From: an uncultured Eubacteriales bacterium
GTDB taxonomy: Bacteria > Bacillota > Clostridia > Christensenellales > Aristaeellaceae
Direction: 5' to 3'
NCBI GenBank assembly: GCA_902765395.1
Contig: CACWZP010000009.1
Coordinates: 1-64,000, forward strand
Length of the DNA: 64,000 nucleotides
Under the pieces are notes generated by a model that was not told where the DNA came from, made no database searches, and saw only the letters and a program-made list of their open reading frames with translations. Shown in pieces: positions 1-7,863 of the stretch (position 1 is its first letter; the number at the start of each line of letters is the position of its first letter). The translations under genes were made by a program, and so were the position numbers.

Positions 1-288
1 TATACCCGCGCCGAAGGCTATGATCTCATCAACACCCTGCTGCCCGACCGGGATACTCCCGAGCCCGGGGAAGAGGAAGACACGCCCTCGCACTACGTGC
101 CGAAGTATGGCCAGCGCACGGAGAATGAGCTGTTGGATCTGATCGACCTGTTCGACTACGGCACGCCGTTGTTCGGCGCGCTGCTGGGCACGGGCGACGA
201 GACGCCGGTCTATCCGTTCGTGTTTGGCGGCATCGGCCTGCTGGCGCTGGGACTGGCGCTGCTTGCCAGGAAGCGCCGCGAACAATAG
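1..288 (+). CDS. C-terminal end of a Cna-B type surface protein with sortase-like tail (5' end outside window)
   Basis: Frame 1 is open from the first base to the TAA at 286-288, giving the last 95 residues of a larger protein. It begins with a GYDLINTLLP segment that matches the last strand of a Cna-B domain (compare GYTITNTLIP in the giant protein at 15858-34067). A short acidic linker follows, then GTPLFG, LLGTGDETP, a hydrophobic stretch of about 17 residues and a basic RKRREQ end. This is the order of a cell-wall sorting signal (recognition site, membrane span, positive tail), although the site reads LLGTG rather than LPXTG. The same tail, including GTPLFG and TGDETP, ends the 6069-residue protein, so both are probably handled by the same sortase. 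No sortase gene lies in the window. Anchoring is inferred. Confidence 0.85.
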   Translation, partial: YTRAEGYDLINTLLPDRDTPEPGEEEDTPSHYVPKYGQRTENELLDLIDLFDYGTPLFGALLGTGDETPVYPFVFGGIGLLALGLALLARKRREQ

Positions 289-354
289 GGTGAGATTCCA
301 TGCTGCGGCCTCCAGGCTTCAGAAACACACTCTGATATGAAAGGAGAAACCCTG

Positions 355-1158
355 ATGAAACGCTTGATCGCAATCCTCATGGCGTGCCTGATGCTGGCGG
401 GCGCGGCGCATGCCGCCGAATGGGCGGAGGGAACCTCGCCGGCGCGGCCCTATCTGGGCGTTCCGGCGGCGGATCTCAAGACGAAGATTGGCTATATGCT
501 GGCCTATCCCAAGGTCGGAAACGCGGCGGAGCACTATTGCGACACCCTGTATATCTACCTGCCCCGCGAGGATCTGTCCCTGGGAGAGGGGCGGCTGTCC
601 GTGATGACCGGTGAGGGAGAATGGACGGGCGTGTCCTTTGCGGACGCGGAGCGGGTGCGCATGTATCCGCTGGACGAGGAAACCCTGGCGGATGTCCGCT
701 GGGGCGGCGGCGTCGGTGTGGAAGTCTGGCTGCCGGTTTCCCTGCCGATGGGAGATGGCGCGTGGATCGAGATGGAGGATGCCTGCCTGGTGCCTGAAGA
801 CGGCGCGAGCCTCGCGGGGCTGCCGAAGGGCAGCGAGCAGTGGCGCGCGGTGGTCGGGGGCGACTATGGCGTCGGCGGCCTGCGCTTCACCCATGAGGGG
901 GACGACGCTCCGATTTCGCAGCCCGCGGCGGGCGACCTGGTGAAGTTTGAACTGCAGCTCGGCGGCGGCGCGACGATGGCGGCCATCGAGAGCGCAGACG
1001 GCTCCGCCACGTGTGCCGAGGGAGACAGCTTCACCGAATCCGGCGAGGTTGTGCTCCATCTGGAGAACGATGATTTCCAGTGGACGGTTTATTTCCTGGA
1101 CGATGCGGGCAACGCCGTGGGTTACCTCGACTTTGACGCGGGCATGGTTCGCCGCTGA
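355..1158 (+). CDS. Small secreted protein of unknown function
   Basis: A 267-residue protein. An in-frame ATG lies at 337, but AAGGAG at 341-346 sits 8 bases before ATG 355, which makes 355 the likely start. The product opens with a clear signal peptide (MKRLIAILMACLMLAG, cleavage near AHA-AEW). The mature part is acidic, has no membrane span or sorting tail, and contains alternating strand-like segments rich in Gly, Val and Tyr, which suggests a beta-rich fold. It should be released or loosely attached. I do not recognise the family. It lies 66 bases after the surface-protein gene that ends at 288, on the same strand, with no obvious terminator between them, so co-transcription is possible. 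Confidence 0.75.
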   Translation: MKRLIAILMACLMLAGAAHAAEWAEGTSPARPYLGVPAADLKTKIGYMLAYPKVGNAAEHYCDTLYIYLPREDLSLGEGRLSVMTGEGEWTGVSFADAERVRMYPLDEETLADVRWGGGVGVEVWLPVSLPMGDGAWIEMEDACLVPEDGASLAGLPKGSEQWRAVVGGDYGVGGLRFTHEGDDAPISQPAAGDLVKFELQLGGGATMAAIESADGSATCAEGDSFTESGEVVLHLENDDFQWTVYFLDDAGNAVGYLDFDAGMVRR

Positions 1159-1293
1159 AACCGGCACCGCCGGCTCCGCGCAGGCGGGGGATGCGGCCGG
1201 ATGGGCGTTCATCCCAATTCCCGGGGAGAATTTGATGGGGTTCTTCACGGAATGACGTGGGATCATCCATATGTTGACTGGATGCGCTGTTTG

Positions 1294-1350
1294 CAGATCC
1301 TTCGCTCCGCTCGGGATGACATGGATTTGCTTCGCTGTCATCCTCAGTGA
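1294..1350. repeat. Interspersed intergenic repeat (type that yields spurious CHPERSEG peptides)
   Basis: The stretch around 1297-1320 reads gatccttcgctccgctcggg followed by atgac, and a related tgtcatcctcagtga follows at 1337-1350. Read on the minus strand it encodes HPERSEGSA, a peptide seen in many spurious ORFs made by a widespread palindromic intergenic repeat in bacteria. The resemblance is from memory, not a search. It lies in a gene-free stretch (1159-1687). Confidence 0.6.
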
Positions 1351-1384
1351 GTATACAGCCGCGCGAGTGCACCAAAACCGGCCG

Positions 1385-1438
1385 AATTGAGCAGCGATTC
1401 CGCTGAGATTGAGCGGCGTCGCCGGCGAGATTGAGCAG
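1385..1438. repeat. Three short direct repeats, possible insertion-sequence terminus
   Basis: The core attgagc(a/g)g occurs at 1385-1393, 1408-1416 and 1430-1438, a spacing of 23 and 22 bases. Multiple short repeats like this occur near the ends of some IS families such as IS21, but no transposase gene is next to them. The rest of 1159-1687 holds no convincing gene. Confidence 0.45.
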
Positions 1439-1651
1439 TGTCACCGCGCCGTTGAATATTGACAAGCAGATGGGATAGTAGAGAGCAGGTACAATAGCAT
1501 TGTCTTTGATTTCTTCTCTGGCCCCGCTACTACCGCTCACGCCGTCATGCAACTCAATGCGGAGGATGGTGGACACCGTAGGTTCATCATGGTGTAGTTA
1601 CCTGAAAAGACGGATGCAGCCAGCGAAGCCTATAAGGCGGGCTAAGTCAGC

Positions 1652-1675
1652 ACGGGCGATCTCCAGATCGCCCGT
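1652..1675. other. Strong hairpin, 11-bp stem
   Basis: ACGGGCGATCT at 1652-1662 pairs perfectly with AGATCGCCCGT at 1665-1675 across two bases. No T-run follows on either strand, so it is not a standard terminator. It sits 13 bases past the 3' end of the ATPase remnant (minus strand) and may mark the edge of a lost mobile element. Confidence 0.55.
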
Positions 1676-1687
1676 GGGACTAAACAG

Positions 1688-1978
1688 TTATTGCAGGGAA
1701 TTCTCAAACGCGGAATAGCGATCTTCGGCGTCCTTGAACGCCATGTATTCGCGCAGAGACAGCGTATAGACCGGGATGGATACATAGCGGCCCGACAGGC
1801 AGGTGGAGATTTCGCTCGACATCAGCTTGGAATTGGAGCCGGTGACATAGATGTCCACGTCGGCGCTCTCCATCAGGGTATTGACCACCTTTTCCCAGCC
1901 ATCGATCTCCTGAAGCTCATCCAGAAAGAGATAACAGCGCCCCTTCCCGTCTATCGCGGACAGGAGATCGGCATACAT
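1688..1978 (-). pseudogene. Fragment of an AAA/DUF4143-type ATPase, N-terminal ATPase portion
   Basis: The 96-residue minus-strand frame contains YLFLDELQEI (Walker B and following Glu), WEKVVNTL, YVTGSNSKLMSSE (sensor 1 region) and LSGRYVSIPVYTLSLREYMAF. These are hallmarks of the AAA_14/DUF4143 family, whose members are normally around 400 residues. The Walker A loop that should lie before it is absent: the sequence upstream (1979-2148) shows no P-loop and no match to the family. It stops shortly after REYMAF, so the central and C-terminal DUF4143 parts are missing as well. It is therefore a relic. The matching C-terminal part of such a protein is at 6952-7350 on the same strand. Confidence 0.8.
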
Positions 1979-2148
1979 ATTGGAACTTGAAGGGGAGAGA
2001 GACGATTCCGAAGAGGAACCAGAATGATAGACTTTGGATTATTCCAATGCTAAACTTTAGATTTTTCCAAGAGGAGGTGGGCGAGACGCAGTTTGCCAGC
2101 TGGCGGGATTGGGGCAATTTCCTGAGATAGCTGCAACGTTCGACCGTA

Positions 2149-2730
2149 TTATGCCTCCGTGAGGATGCCTCGCCGGATCATCCTGTCCGCCAGCTCCGCC
2201 ATCTGCATGTCCGTTTCCTGGCAGCTCCGGTTGACCCAGGCGCGGATCATCCCCGCGCAGCCGAAGATGACAAAGCTATAGCGGTAATCGAACTCCTTCT
2301 CGCCGAGGCTGCCCATTTGATCCTTCCAGATTTCGAGGCTTCTCTCCCGGATGGCCTCGTACAGCCGGTGCAGGAAGTTCATATCGCCGTTGGGGCTCAG
2401 CAGCACGCGGAACATCTCCTGGTTTTCCTCAATGAAGCGAAACAGATCCAGCAGGATCGGCTTCACCTGCTGCGTGGGATCGCCGTGCTCGTGGGATTGG
2501 GCGATGACGTCCAGCTTTTGGAACAGCTCGTCCTCGATTTTTTCGAGCATGTCGAAGATGTCCCTGTAGTACATGTAGAAGGTGCCGCGGTTCATATCCG
2601 CCAGGTCGGTCAGCTCCTTCACGGTGATCTCATTGACCTGCTTCTTCTGCAGCAGTTCCGTCAGCGCCTGGGTCAGCAGCTTTTTCGTCCGCCGGACCCT
2701 TCGGTCTTCCTTTTTCAGCTCTTCAGCCAT
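2149..2730 (-). CDS. TetR/AcrR family transcriptional regulator
   Basis: A 193-residue protein. The N-terminal helix-turn-helix is clear: RRTKKLLTQALTELL (about residues 14-28), then ITVKELTDLADMNRGTFYMYY (about 35-55), the usual TetR recognition helix with GTFY. The remainder is the all-helical ligand and dimer domain, which varies between members and does not reveal the inducer. GGGAG just upstream supports the ATG at 2730. It is transcribed divergently from the MMPL transporter gene, and the 182-base gap carries a strong promoter and repeats facing the transporter. By family precedent it probably represses the transporter and its coiled-coil partner and responds to an exported compound, perhaps an amphipathic or toxic molecule (inference). 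Confidence 0.92.
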   Translation of the reverse strand: MAEELKKEDRRVRRTKKLLTQALTELLQKKQVNEITVKELTDLADMNRGTFYMYYRDIFDMLEKIEDELFQKLDVIAQSHEHGDPTQQVKPILLDLFRFIEENQEMFRVLLSPNGDMNFLHRLYEAIRERSLEIWKDQMGSLGEKEFDYRYSFVIFGCAGMIRAWVNRSCQETDMQMAELADRMIRRGILTEA

Positions 2731-2764
2731 GTTCTCCCTGCTTTCTGAACAGTTTTCCGATTTG

Positions 2765-2834
2765 TGTCGGTTAACTGCTTTTCTTTGGCCTTCTGTCGAT
2801 TAACGAACGATTGAAAACCAAATTGTCGATTGAT
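2765..2834. promoter_or_regulatory. Three direct repeats TGTCGRTTRAY in the divergent control region
   Basis: TGTCGGTTAAC at 2765-2775, TGTCGATTAAC at 2794-2804 and TGTCGATTGAT at 2824-2834 are spaced 29 and 30 bases apart, about three helical turns. The third overlaps the -35 box of the transporter promoter. They could be regulator binding sites; the identity of the protein is inference. Confidence 0.5.
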
Positions 2835-2858
2835 TTCAATCACTAAAATGATTATAAT
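2830..2858 (+). promoter_or_regulatory. Promoter of the MMPL transporter operon
   Basis: TTGATT at 2830-2835 and a perfect TATAAT at 2853-2858 are separated by 17 bases, a textbook vegetative sigma-factor promoter. Transcription would begin near 2865, inside the inverted repeat described next, so repressor binding there would block it. Confidence 0.75.
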
Positions 2859-2860
2859 TC

Positions 2861-2888
2861 AACATGTTGGATTTGTCAACACAATGTT
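2861..2888. promoter_or_regulatory. Candidate TetR operator
   Basis: TGTTG at 2865-2869 and CAACA at 2877-2881 form an inverted repeat with a 7-base centre. Looser outer arms (AACAT at 2861, ATGTT at 2884) extend it. Its place on the predicted transcription start, next to a divergent tetR gene, makes it the best operator candidate. Confidence 0.5.
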
Positions 2889-2912
2889 CAGTTTTGTGAG
2901 GAGGCTGAAAGC

Positions 2913-4979
2913 GTGAAGCGATTTACAAGAGGGCTGGTTCGCCATCGGATATGGGTCATCATACTGTGCCTGGCGCTGATGGTGCCGTCGGTCCTTGGCA
3001 TGGCAGCCACAAAGACGAAATATGACCTGTTGTACTATCTGCCCCAGGATCTGGAGACCGTAAAGGGTCAGGAGATCCTGCTGGACGATTTTGGAAAAGG
3101 GGCGTTTTCCCTGCTGGTCACGGAGGGAATGACGATCCGGGAACAGGCGGACATGGAGAATGCCGTCAAGGCGATTCCCCACGTGGAATCCGTGATCGGG
3201 TACGCCTCTCTCACGGAGGGCCAGTTCCCCCTGGAGATCATCCCGGAGGAGATCCGCAGCAAATTCAGCCGCGGCGACTGCATGCTCTCCGCCGTCTTCT
3301 TTGACGAAGGCTCGTCGTCGGAGGCGACCATGGAGGCCATCCAGCAGGTGCGCAGGGTCGCGGGGGAGAAGTGCTTTGTCAGCGGCCTGTCCGCCGTTGT
3401 CACCGACACCAAGGAGCTGGTGGAGGCTCAGGAAGCCACCTATGTGGCCATCGCCGTGGCGCTGTGCGCCATCGTCCTGATGATCACCATGGATTCCTTC
3501 CTGCTGCCGCTGATCTTCCTGGCCTGCATCGGCGTTTCCATTCTGTGGAACATGGGCTCGAACTTCTTCCTGGGCGAGATCAGCTACATCACGAAGGCGG
3601 TTGCCGCCGTGCTGCAGCTGGCCGTCACGCTGGACTACTCCATCTTCCTGTGGCACAGCTACAAGGAACAGAAGGCGCTGGTCGAGGACAAGGATGAAGC
3701 CATGGCCAACGCCATTCATCAGACCTTCACCTCGATTCTGGGGTCGAGCCTGACGACCATCGCCGGCTTTGTCTCCATCTGCTTCATGAGCTTTACCCTG
3801 GGCAAGGACCTGGGCATCGTGATGAGCAAGGGCGTCGTGCTGGGGCTGCTGGGGACGATCGTGCTGCTGCCCTGCGTGATCCGGCTGCTGGACGGCGCCA
3901 TTGAAAAGACCAGCCACAGGCCGCTGCTGCCGGATGTGGGCGGCATCGGACGCTTTGTTGCCAGGCATTACAGGATTCTTGCCGTGGTGCTGGTGTTGCT
4001 CTGCGTCCCCGCCTTCTATGGCTACAGCCATGTGAACGTCTATTACGACATGAGCAAGGTAATGCCTCAGGACCTGCCCTCCGTGGTGGCCAACAAAAAG
4101 CTGGAAGAAACCTTTGACATGGCCACCACCCACCTGCTGCTGGTGGATGCCGATGTCTCCCAGGCGGACGTGCGCCGCATGGCCGAGGAGATGCGGCAGG
4201 TGGACGGCGTCACCAGCGTGTATGGCGTCGACAGCCTGCTGGACGCCGACATCCCGGAGGGCATCCTGCCTGAGGATGTGCTGAAGCTGGTCAAGGGGGA
4301 TCGCTATCAGCTGATGCTGATCAACTCCGGGTATGTGATCTCCTCCGACGAGGTCAACGCGCAGATCGACGCGCTGAACGGAATCCTGAAAAAGTACGAT
4401 CAGGGTGGCATGTTGATCGGCGAGGCCCCCTGCACCAAGGATCTGATTGCCTGCACCGATCACGATTTTACCGTGGTCAGCCTGATCTCGATCATCGCCA
4501 TCTTCGTCATCATCCTGCTGGTGCAGAAGTCGATCTCCCTGCCGGTCATTCTGGTGGGCGTGATCGAGCTGGCCATCGCCGCGAATCTGTGCATCCCCTA
4601 TTTCACCGGCACGGAGCTGCCCTTTGTGGGCCCGATACTGATCTCCACCATTCAGCTGGGCGCCACCGTGGACTACGCCATATTGCTGACGACGCGGTAT
4701 AAGCAGCACAGGATCGACGGCCTCGACAAGCGGGAGGCCATCGAAAGGGCCGTCGCCTCCGCCGCGCAGAGCATTCTGGTCAGCGGCATCGGCTTCTTCG
4801 CCGCCACCTACGGCGTCGGCCTCTACGCCAACATCGACATCATTTCCTCCATGTGCCATCTGATTGCCCGCGGCGCGCTGCTGAGCGTGGCGGTGGTGAT
4901 CCTGCTGCTGCCCGCCATGCTGATGCTGCTGGACAAGCTCATTGTGCACACGACCTTTGATATGAAAGCGGCCCGCTGA
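2913..4979 (+). CDS. MMPL/RND family transporter
   Basis: A 688-residue integral membrane protein. GAGGAGG at 2898-2904 lies 8 bases before the GTG at 2913. The layout is the RND duplication: a first membrane helix (about residues 12-32), a large extracytoplasmic loop, five helices, then the same order again. The intramembrane Asp-Tyr pair expected in proton-driven MmpL proteins is present in both halves: TLDYSIFLWHSY (D241) and TVDYAILLTTRYK (D587). Members export lipids, amphiphiles or drugs using the proton gradient. The exported coiled-coil protein 20 bases downstream is likely its partner, and the divergent TetR gene its regulator. The substrate cannot be read from sequence. Confidence 0.92.
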   Translation: MKRFTRGLVRHRIWVIILCLALMVPSVLGMAATKTKYDLLYYLPQDLETVKGQEILLDDFGKGAFSLLVTEGMTIREQADMENAVKAIPHVESVIGYASLTEGQFPLEIIPEEIRSKFSRGDCMLSAVFFDEGSSSEATMEAIQQVRRVAGEKCFVSGLSAVVTDTKELVEAQEATYVAIAVALCAIVLMITMDSFLLPLIFLACIGVSILWNMGSNFFLGEISYITKAVAAVLQLAVTLDYSIFLWHSYKEQKALVEDKDEAMANAIHQTFTSILGSSLTTIAGFVSICFMSFTLGKDLGIVMSKGVVLGLLGTIVLLPCVIRLLDGAIEKTSHRPLLPDVGGIGRFVARHYRILAVVLVLLCVPAFYGYSHVNVYYDMSKVMPQDLPSVVANKKLEETFDMATTHLLLVDADVSQADVRRMAEEMRQVDGVTSVYGVDSLLDADIPEGILPEDVLKLVKGDRYQLMLINSGYVISSDEVNAQIDALNGILKKYDQGGMLIGEAPCTKDLIACTDHDFTVVSLISIIAIFVIILLVQKSISLPVILVGVIELAIAANLCIPYFTGTELPFVGPILISTIQLGATVDYAILLTTRYKQHRIDGLDKREAIERAVASAAQSILVSGIGFFAATYGVGLYANIDIISSMCHLIARGALLSVAVVILLLPAMLMLLDKLIVHTTFDMKAAR

Positions 4980-4999
4980 TCTGCGGAGAAAGGAAGACC

Positions 5000-6793
5000 A
5001 TGATGAATAAGCGGATTATTTCCATATTGCTTGCGCTGCTGATGGCGATGAGCTGCGTGACAGCCATCGCGGAGAACGCCCGGCATGAACGGGTTTACGC
5101 CGTCGTCGGCGCGGACGGCACGGTTCAGAGCCTGACGGACAGCATCCGCCTGGAGAACCCGGAAGGGCTGGATGTCCTGAGCGACAGCACCCTGCTGACG
5201 GGCATTGAGAACGTGGGCGGAGACGAGACCTTCGCGCTGGACGGGCAGACGCTGACCTGGCAGGCGAAGGGGAAGGACATCACCTATCAGGGCACCTCGG
5301 ATAAGCCGCTGCCCGTAACGCCCGAGATCTCGGCGACGCTGGACGGCCAGGAAGTTCCCGTGTCACAGCTGAAGGACAAGACCGGGGAGGTCATGCTGAC
5401 CGTGTCCTACAGCCAGCCTGAGGCGCTGCCCCACCTGGCGGCCTCGGTGCTCCTCCTGCCTGAGACCGGCGTCAGCGATCTGACGGTGGAGAACGGAACG
5501 GTGCTCTCCCTTTCCGGCAGGCAGGCCGTCCTCGGCTGGGCGGTTCCCGGCGCGAACGACGCGCTGAAGCTGCCTTCCCGCTTCACGGTCCGCTTTCAGG
5601 GCGACCATGCGGAGCTCGGCTGGATGATGACCTTCGCCAGCGCGGACCCGATTGAAAAGGCCTGGCGTGAGATCGACAGCCGGATGGACTTTGACCCGCA
5701 GGCGGAGCTGGACGACGTGGTTGCGCTGCTGACGGCCCTGCAAAACGGCGATCCTCTTCCGGAGGTGACCGGCAAGGCGAGCGAGCTTCCGGGGAAAATC
5801 AATGCGCTGAACGACGGCCTCGCGGATTTGAACAGCGGAGCGCAGACCCTCGCCGCAGGCGCGGCCGAGCTGGACAGCGGCCTCGCGACCCTCAGCGCCA
5901 ACAGCGAGGCGCTGAACAATGGCGCAGACGACATCTTCTCAGCCATCCTGGAAACGGCGAACCAGCAGCTGGCCGCATCGGGCCTTGCGGAGGCCGGCAT
6001 CGAGGTGCCCGAGCTGACCCCGGACAATTACGCCGATACCCTGACGGCCCTGATCGCTCAGTTTGACAGCGAAACGGTGCTTGCCGCCGCCCGGCCCCAG
6101 GTGGAAGCTGTGGTTCGCCCGCAGGTTGAGGCCAATGAAGAGCAGATCCGCGGCGCGGTGACCGATGAGGTTCGCGCGCAGGTTCTCGGCCAGGTGTTGG
6201 CGGAAGCCGGCATGGATACGGATGCCGAAGCCTATGCGAGCGCCGTCGAGGCCGGTCAGGTGGATGAGGCGGCGCGGCAGCAGGTTCAGGCGGCTGTCGA
6301 CGCGCAGATGGAGACGGATGCGGTCAAGGAACTGATCGAGGCGAAGACGGCTGAACAGATCGAGAAGCTGGTTTCCGACAATACGGACCAGGCCCTGGCC
6401 ACGGATGAAACCGTGGCGGCCAAGCTGGCCCAGGCACAGGCGGCGCACGATACCCTTCAGAGCTTGTTGGATCGGCTGAACGGGGTCAACACCTTTGTGA
6501 CCGGCCTGAAGACCTACACCGCCGGCGTGGATCAGGCGGCGACCGGAGCTTCCGATCTCTCCGTTGGCGCGGCGGCACTGCATGACAGCGGCACCGATGC
6601 CATTCAGGCGAAGATCACCGACGCCGAGAAGGAAGCGGCCGAGAAACTCCTCCCGATCCTGAACGGAGATGTGTCAACGGTACTGGAGGCATACAACCAG
6701 CTGGCCGGACAGGCCGGGACGGCGGGGTATGACCTTCGGGATGAAGCCTGGGACACTACCACCCTGTATGTCATCCGGACAGATTTCAACTGA
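5000..6793 (+). CDS. Exported coiled-coil protein, partner of MMPL transporter
   Basis: A 597-residue protein (ATG 5000, or ATG 5003, which is better spaced from AGGA at 4991-4994). The signal peptide is clear (RIISILLALLMAMSCVTAIA). Residues about 30-220 form a strand-rich extracytoplasmic region. From about 250 the protein is helical and contains Gly-punctuated heptads such as LNDGLADLNSGAQTLAAGAAEL, seen again near 505-540 (VDQAATGASDLSVGAAAL). These resemble the spacer coils of YhgE/Pip-type membrane proteins. A middle helical section rich in Ala, Glu and Gln (about 360-480) is probably a long coiled coil. No C-terminal membrane anchor follows. The pairing with an RND exporter suggests an envelope-spanning accessory role. 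Function is inferred from context only. Confidence 0.8.
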   Translation: MMNKRIISILLALLMAMSCVTAIAENARHERVYAVVGADGTVQSLTDSIRLENPEGLDVLSDSTLLTGIENVGGDETFALDGQTLTWQAKGKDITYQGTSDKPLPVTPEISATLDGQEVPVSQLKDKTGEVMLTVSYSQPEALPHLAASVLLLPETGVSDLTVENGTVLSLSGRQAVLGWAVPGANDALKLPSRFTVRFQGDHAELGWMMTFASADPIEKAWREIDSRMDFDPQAELDDVVALLTALQNGDPLPEVTGKASELPGKINALNDGLADLNSGAQTLAAGAAELDSGLATLSANSEALNNGADDIFSAILETANQQLAASGLAEAGIEVPELTPDNYADTLTALIAQFDSETVLAAARPQVEAVVRPQVEANEEQIRGAVTDEVRAQVLGQVLAEAGMDTDAEAYASAVEAGQVDEAARQQVQAAVDAQMETDAVKELIEAKTAEQIEKLVSDNTDQALATDETVAAKLAQAQAAHDTLQSLLDRLNGVNTFVTGLKTYTAGVDQAATGASDLSVGAAALHDSGTDAIQAKITDAEKEAAEKLLPILNGDVSTVLEAYNQLAGQAGTAGYDLRDEAWDTTTLYVIRTDFN

Positions 6794-6827
6794 TCCGTTC
6801 GCAATCCATCAGCGAACACGTTTCATA

Positions 6828-6853
6828 GGCCGGCGAATCAGCCGGCCTTTTCC
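6828..6853 (+). terminator. Rho-independent terminator of the MMPL operon
   Basis: GGCCGGC (6828-6834), loop GAATCA, GCCGGCC (6841-6847), followed by TTTTCC. It closes the transporter operon 34 bases after the stop codon. Confidence 0.85.
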
Positions 6854-6882
6854 ATAGATTCCTGAAAACAGGTGGAACATGG

Positions 6883-6913
6883 CAAAGCAGCCGCCATGAA
6901 GGCGACTGCTTTG
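6883..6913. terminator. Hairpin downstream of the ATPase remnant
   Basis: CAAAGCAG (6883-6890) pairs with CTGCTTTG (6906-6913), with an inner CGCC/GGCG stem around ATGAA. On the minus strand it lies just past the 3' end of the DUF4143 fragment. The T-tail is poor, so terminator activity is uncertain. Confidence 0.45.
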
Positions 6914-6951
6914 TAAGAGCATTTGTTTGTTCGGCTATCCGTCATGCCGGA

Positions 6952-7350
6952 TCACCACTTGTCCATCAGCAGGAAATCCGCGATATGAACGAAGGCGATG
7001 CCTTCATCGTTGCCGATGGCCAGCTTGTCCATGGCAACCACATACTTGTGGTAGTGGTCCCGGATTTCCTTGAGGTTCTCCGTTTCGCGGTCGGAATCCT
7101 CGGGTATCGTCCGGCACACCTGGACGTAGACCTTTTCATCCCGAAGAATGCCGATGAAGTCGATCTCCTTTGAGCCGATCTTCCCGATATAGACTTCATA
7201 GCCTCTGCGCTTCATTTCCAGGAACACGATGTTTTCCAGCATCGAGGCGATCATCTTGTTGTCGAATCCCAGTTGGCCATATTTCAGGGATATATCAGAC
7301 AGATAGTATTTCTCCTGGGTCTTCAAAACAGCCTTGCCCTGAAGATCATA
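6952..7350 (-). pseudogene. C-terminal DUF4143 fragment of an AAA-type ATPase
   Basis: Residues YDLQGKAVLKTQEKYYLSD, LKYGQLGFDN, LENIVFLEMKRRGYEVYIGK, EIDFIGI and VYVQVCRT are the usual closing part of DUF4143 ATPases, which ends in a nuclease-like fold (E-x-DF, then QV). The homology begins abruptly near 7350. Upstream the same reading frame runs antisense through the Big_2 remnant, so the gene has been cut and joined to unrelated DNA. About 130 residues including the ATPase domain are missing. Its stop codon is intact (6952-6954). The N-terminal portion of a similar protein is at 1688-1978, in the order opposite to what a simple insertion would give. Confidence 0.82.
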
Positions 7351-7369
7351 TCGCTGGCAGGGATACAGC

Positions 7370-7579
7370 GTGAAGAAGGGCAAGAAGCTGAAGCTGTCGG
7401 ACAAGATCAAGGTGACGCCGGCCGGCTCGGCGGGCAGCTGCACCTGGATCAGCTCCGACCCGGGCATCGCCACGGTCAGCGCCAAGGGCGTCGTCAAGGG
7501 CGTGAAGAAGGGCACGGTGACCATCACCGTGACCACCGCCAACGGCAAGCAGGCGTCCACCACAGTCAAAGTGAAATAG
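7370..7579 (+). pseudogene. Remnant Big_2 (bacterial Ig-like) domain, end of a lost surface protein
   Basis: The 69-residue frame (KLKLSDKIKVTP, TWISSDPGIATVSAKG, GTVTITVTTANGK) is one complete Big_2 domain. It closely parallels the last domain of the 4824-residue protein (TWTSSDPAVATVDENG, GKVTITVTTHNGK). There is no signal peptide, and the frame meets the DUF4143 fragment at about 7350-7370, so this is the 3' stub of a larger exported protein whose front was removed. A strong terminator follows at 7589, as expected for a true gene end. It is unlikely to make a useful product. Confidence 0.78.
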
Positions 7580-7588
7580 CACGGAAAG

Positions 7589-7620
7589 GGGAGAGCCGAT
7601 GACCGGCTCTCCCTGATTTC
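7589..7620 (+). terminator. Terminator after the Big_2 remnant
   Basis: GGGAGAGCCG (7589-7598) pairs perfectly with CGGCTCTCCC (7604-7613) around ATGAC, followed by TGATTTCTTC. It is a relic of the original gene end. Confidence 0.75.
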
Positions 7621-7752
7621 TTCCGGCCCTCGGACCTCATCGACTTCCGCGCGCGCATGGGCGGCGTACCCGGCAAAACCCGACCGTAACTTGTCATATT
7701 ATGGTAAAAATATGACAAACGCCGCCCCGCGGCTGTTGGTCGCGAAAAAATA

Positions 7753-7809
7753 TGGTATAATAAGGATTAGCGAACCGGCCGCATGAAGTGCGGCGGTTGC
7801 GCGGTTCGC
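7753..7809 (+). promoter_or_regulatory. Extended -10 promoter followed by a branched hairpin; no gene assigned
   Basis: TGGTATAAT at 7753-7761 is a strong extended -10. Just downstream GCGAACCG (7770-7777) pairs with CGGTTCGC (7802-7809), enclosing a second stem GCCGCA/TGCGGC (7778-7783/7789-7794). No ORF follows before the IS element, and another TGGTATAAT lies near 7850. It could drive a short structured RNA or be a relic leader. The rest of 7621-7863 shows no gene. Confidence 0.4.
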
Positions 7810-7863
7810 CGGAAGCCCGAAGGGATTACGGTGAAAATCATGGTATAATGATTGACAAACTCA

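Noticed and set aside
319-1341. Minus-strand frames across the small secreted protein gene (319-1341 and 1031-1576)
   Set aside because: They are antisense to a gene with a signal peptide and ribosome site; part of the second encodes the spurious HPERSEG peptide from a repeat.
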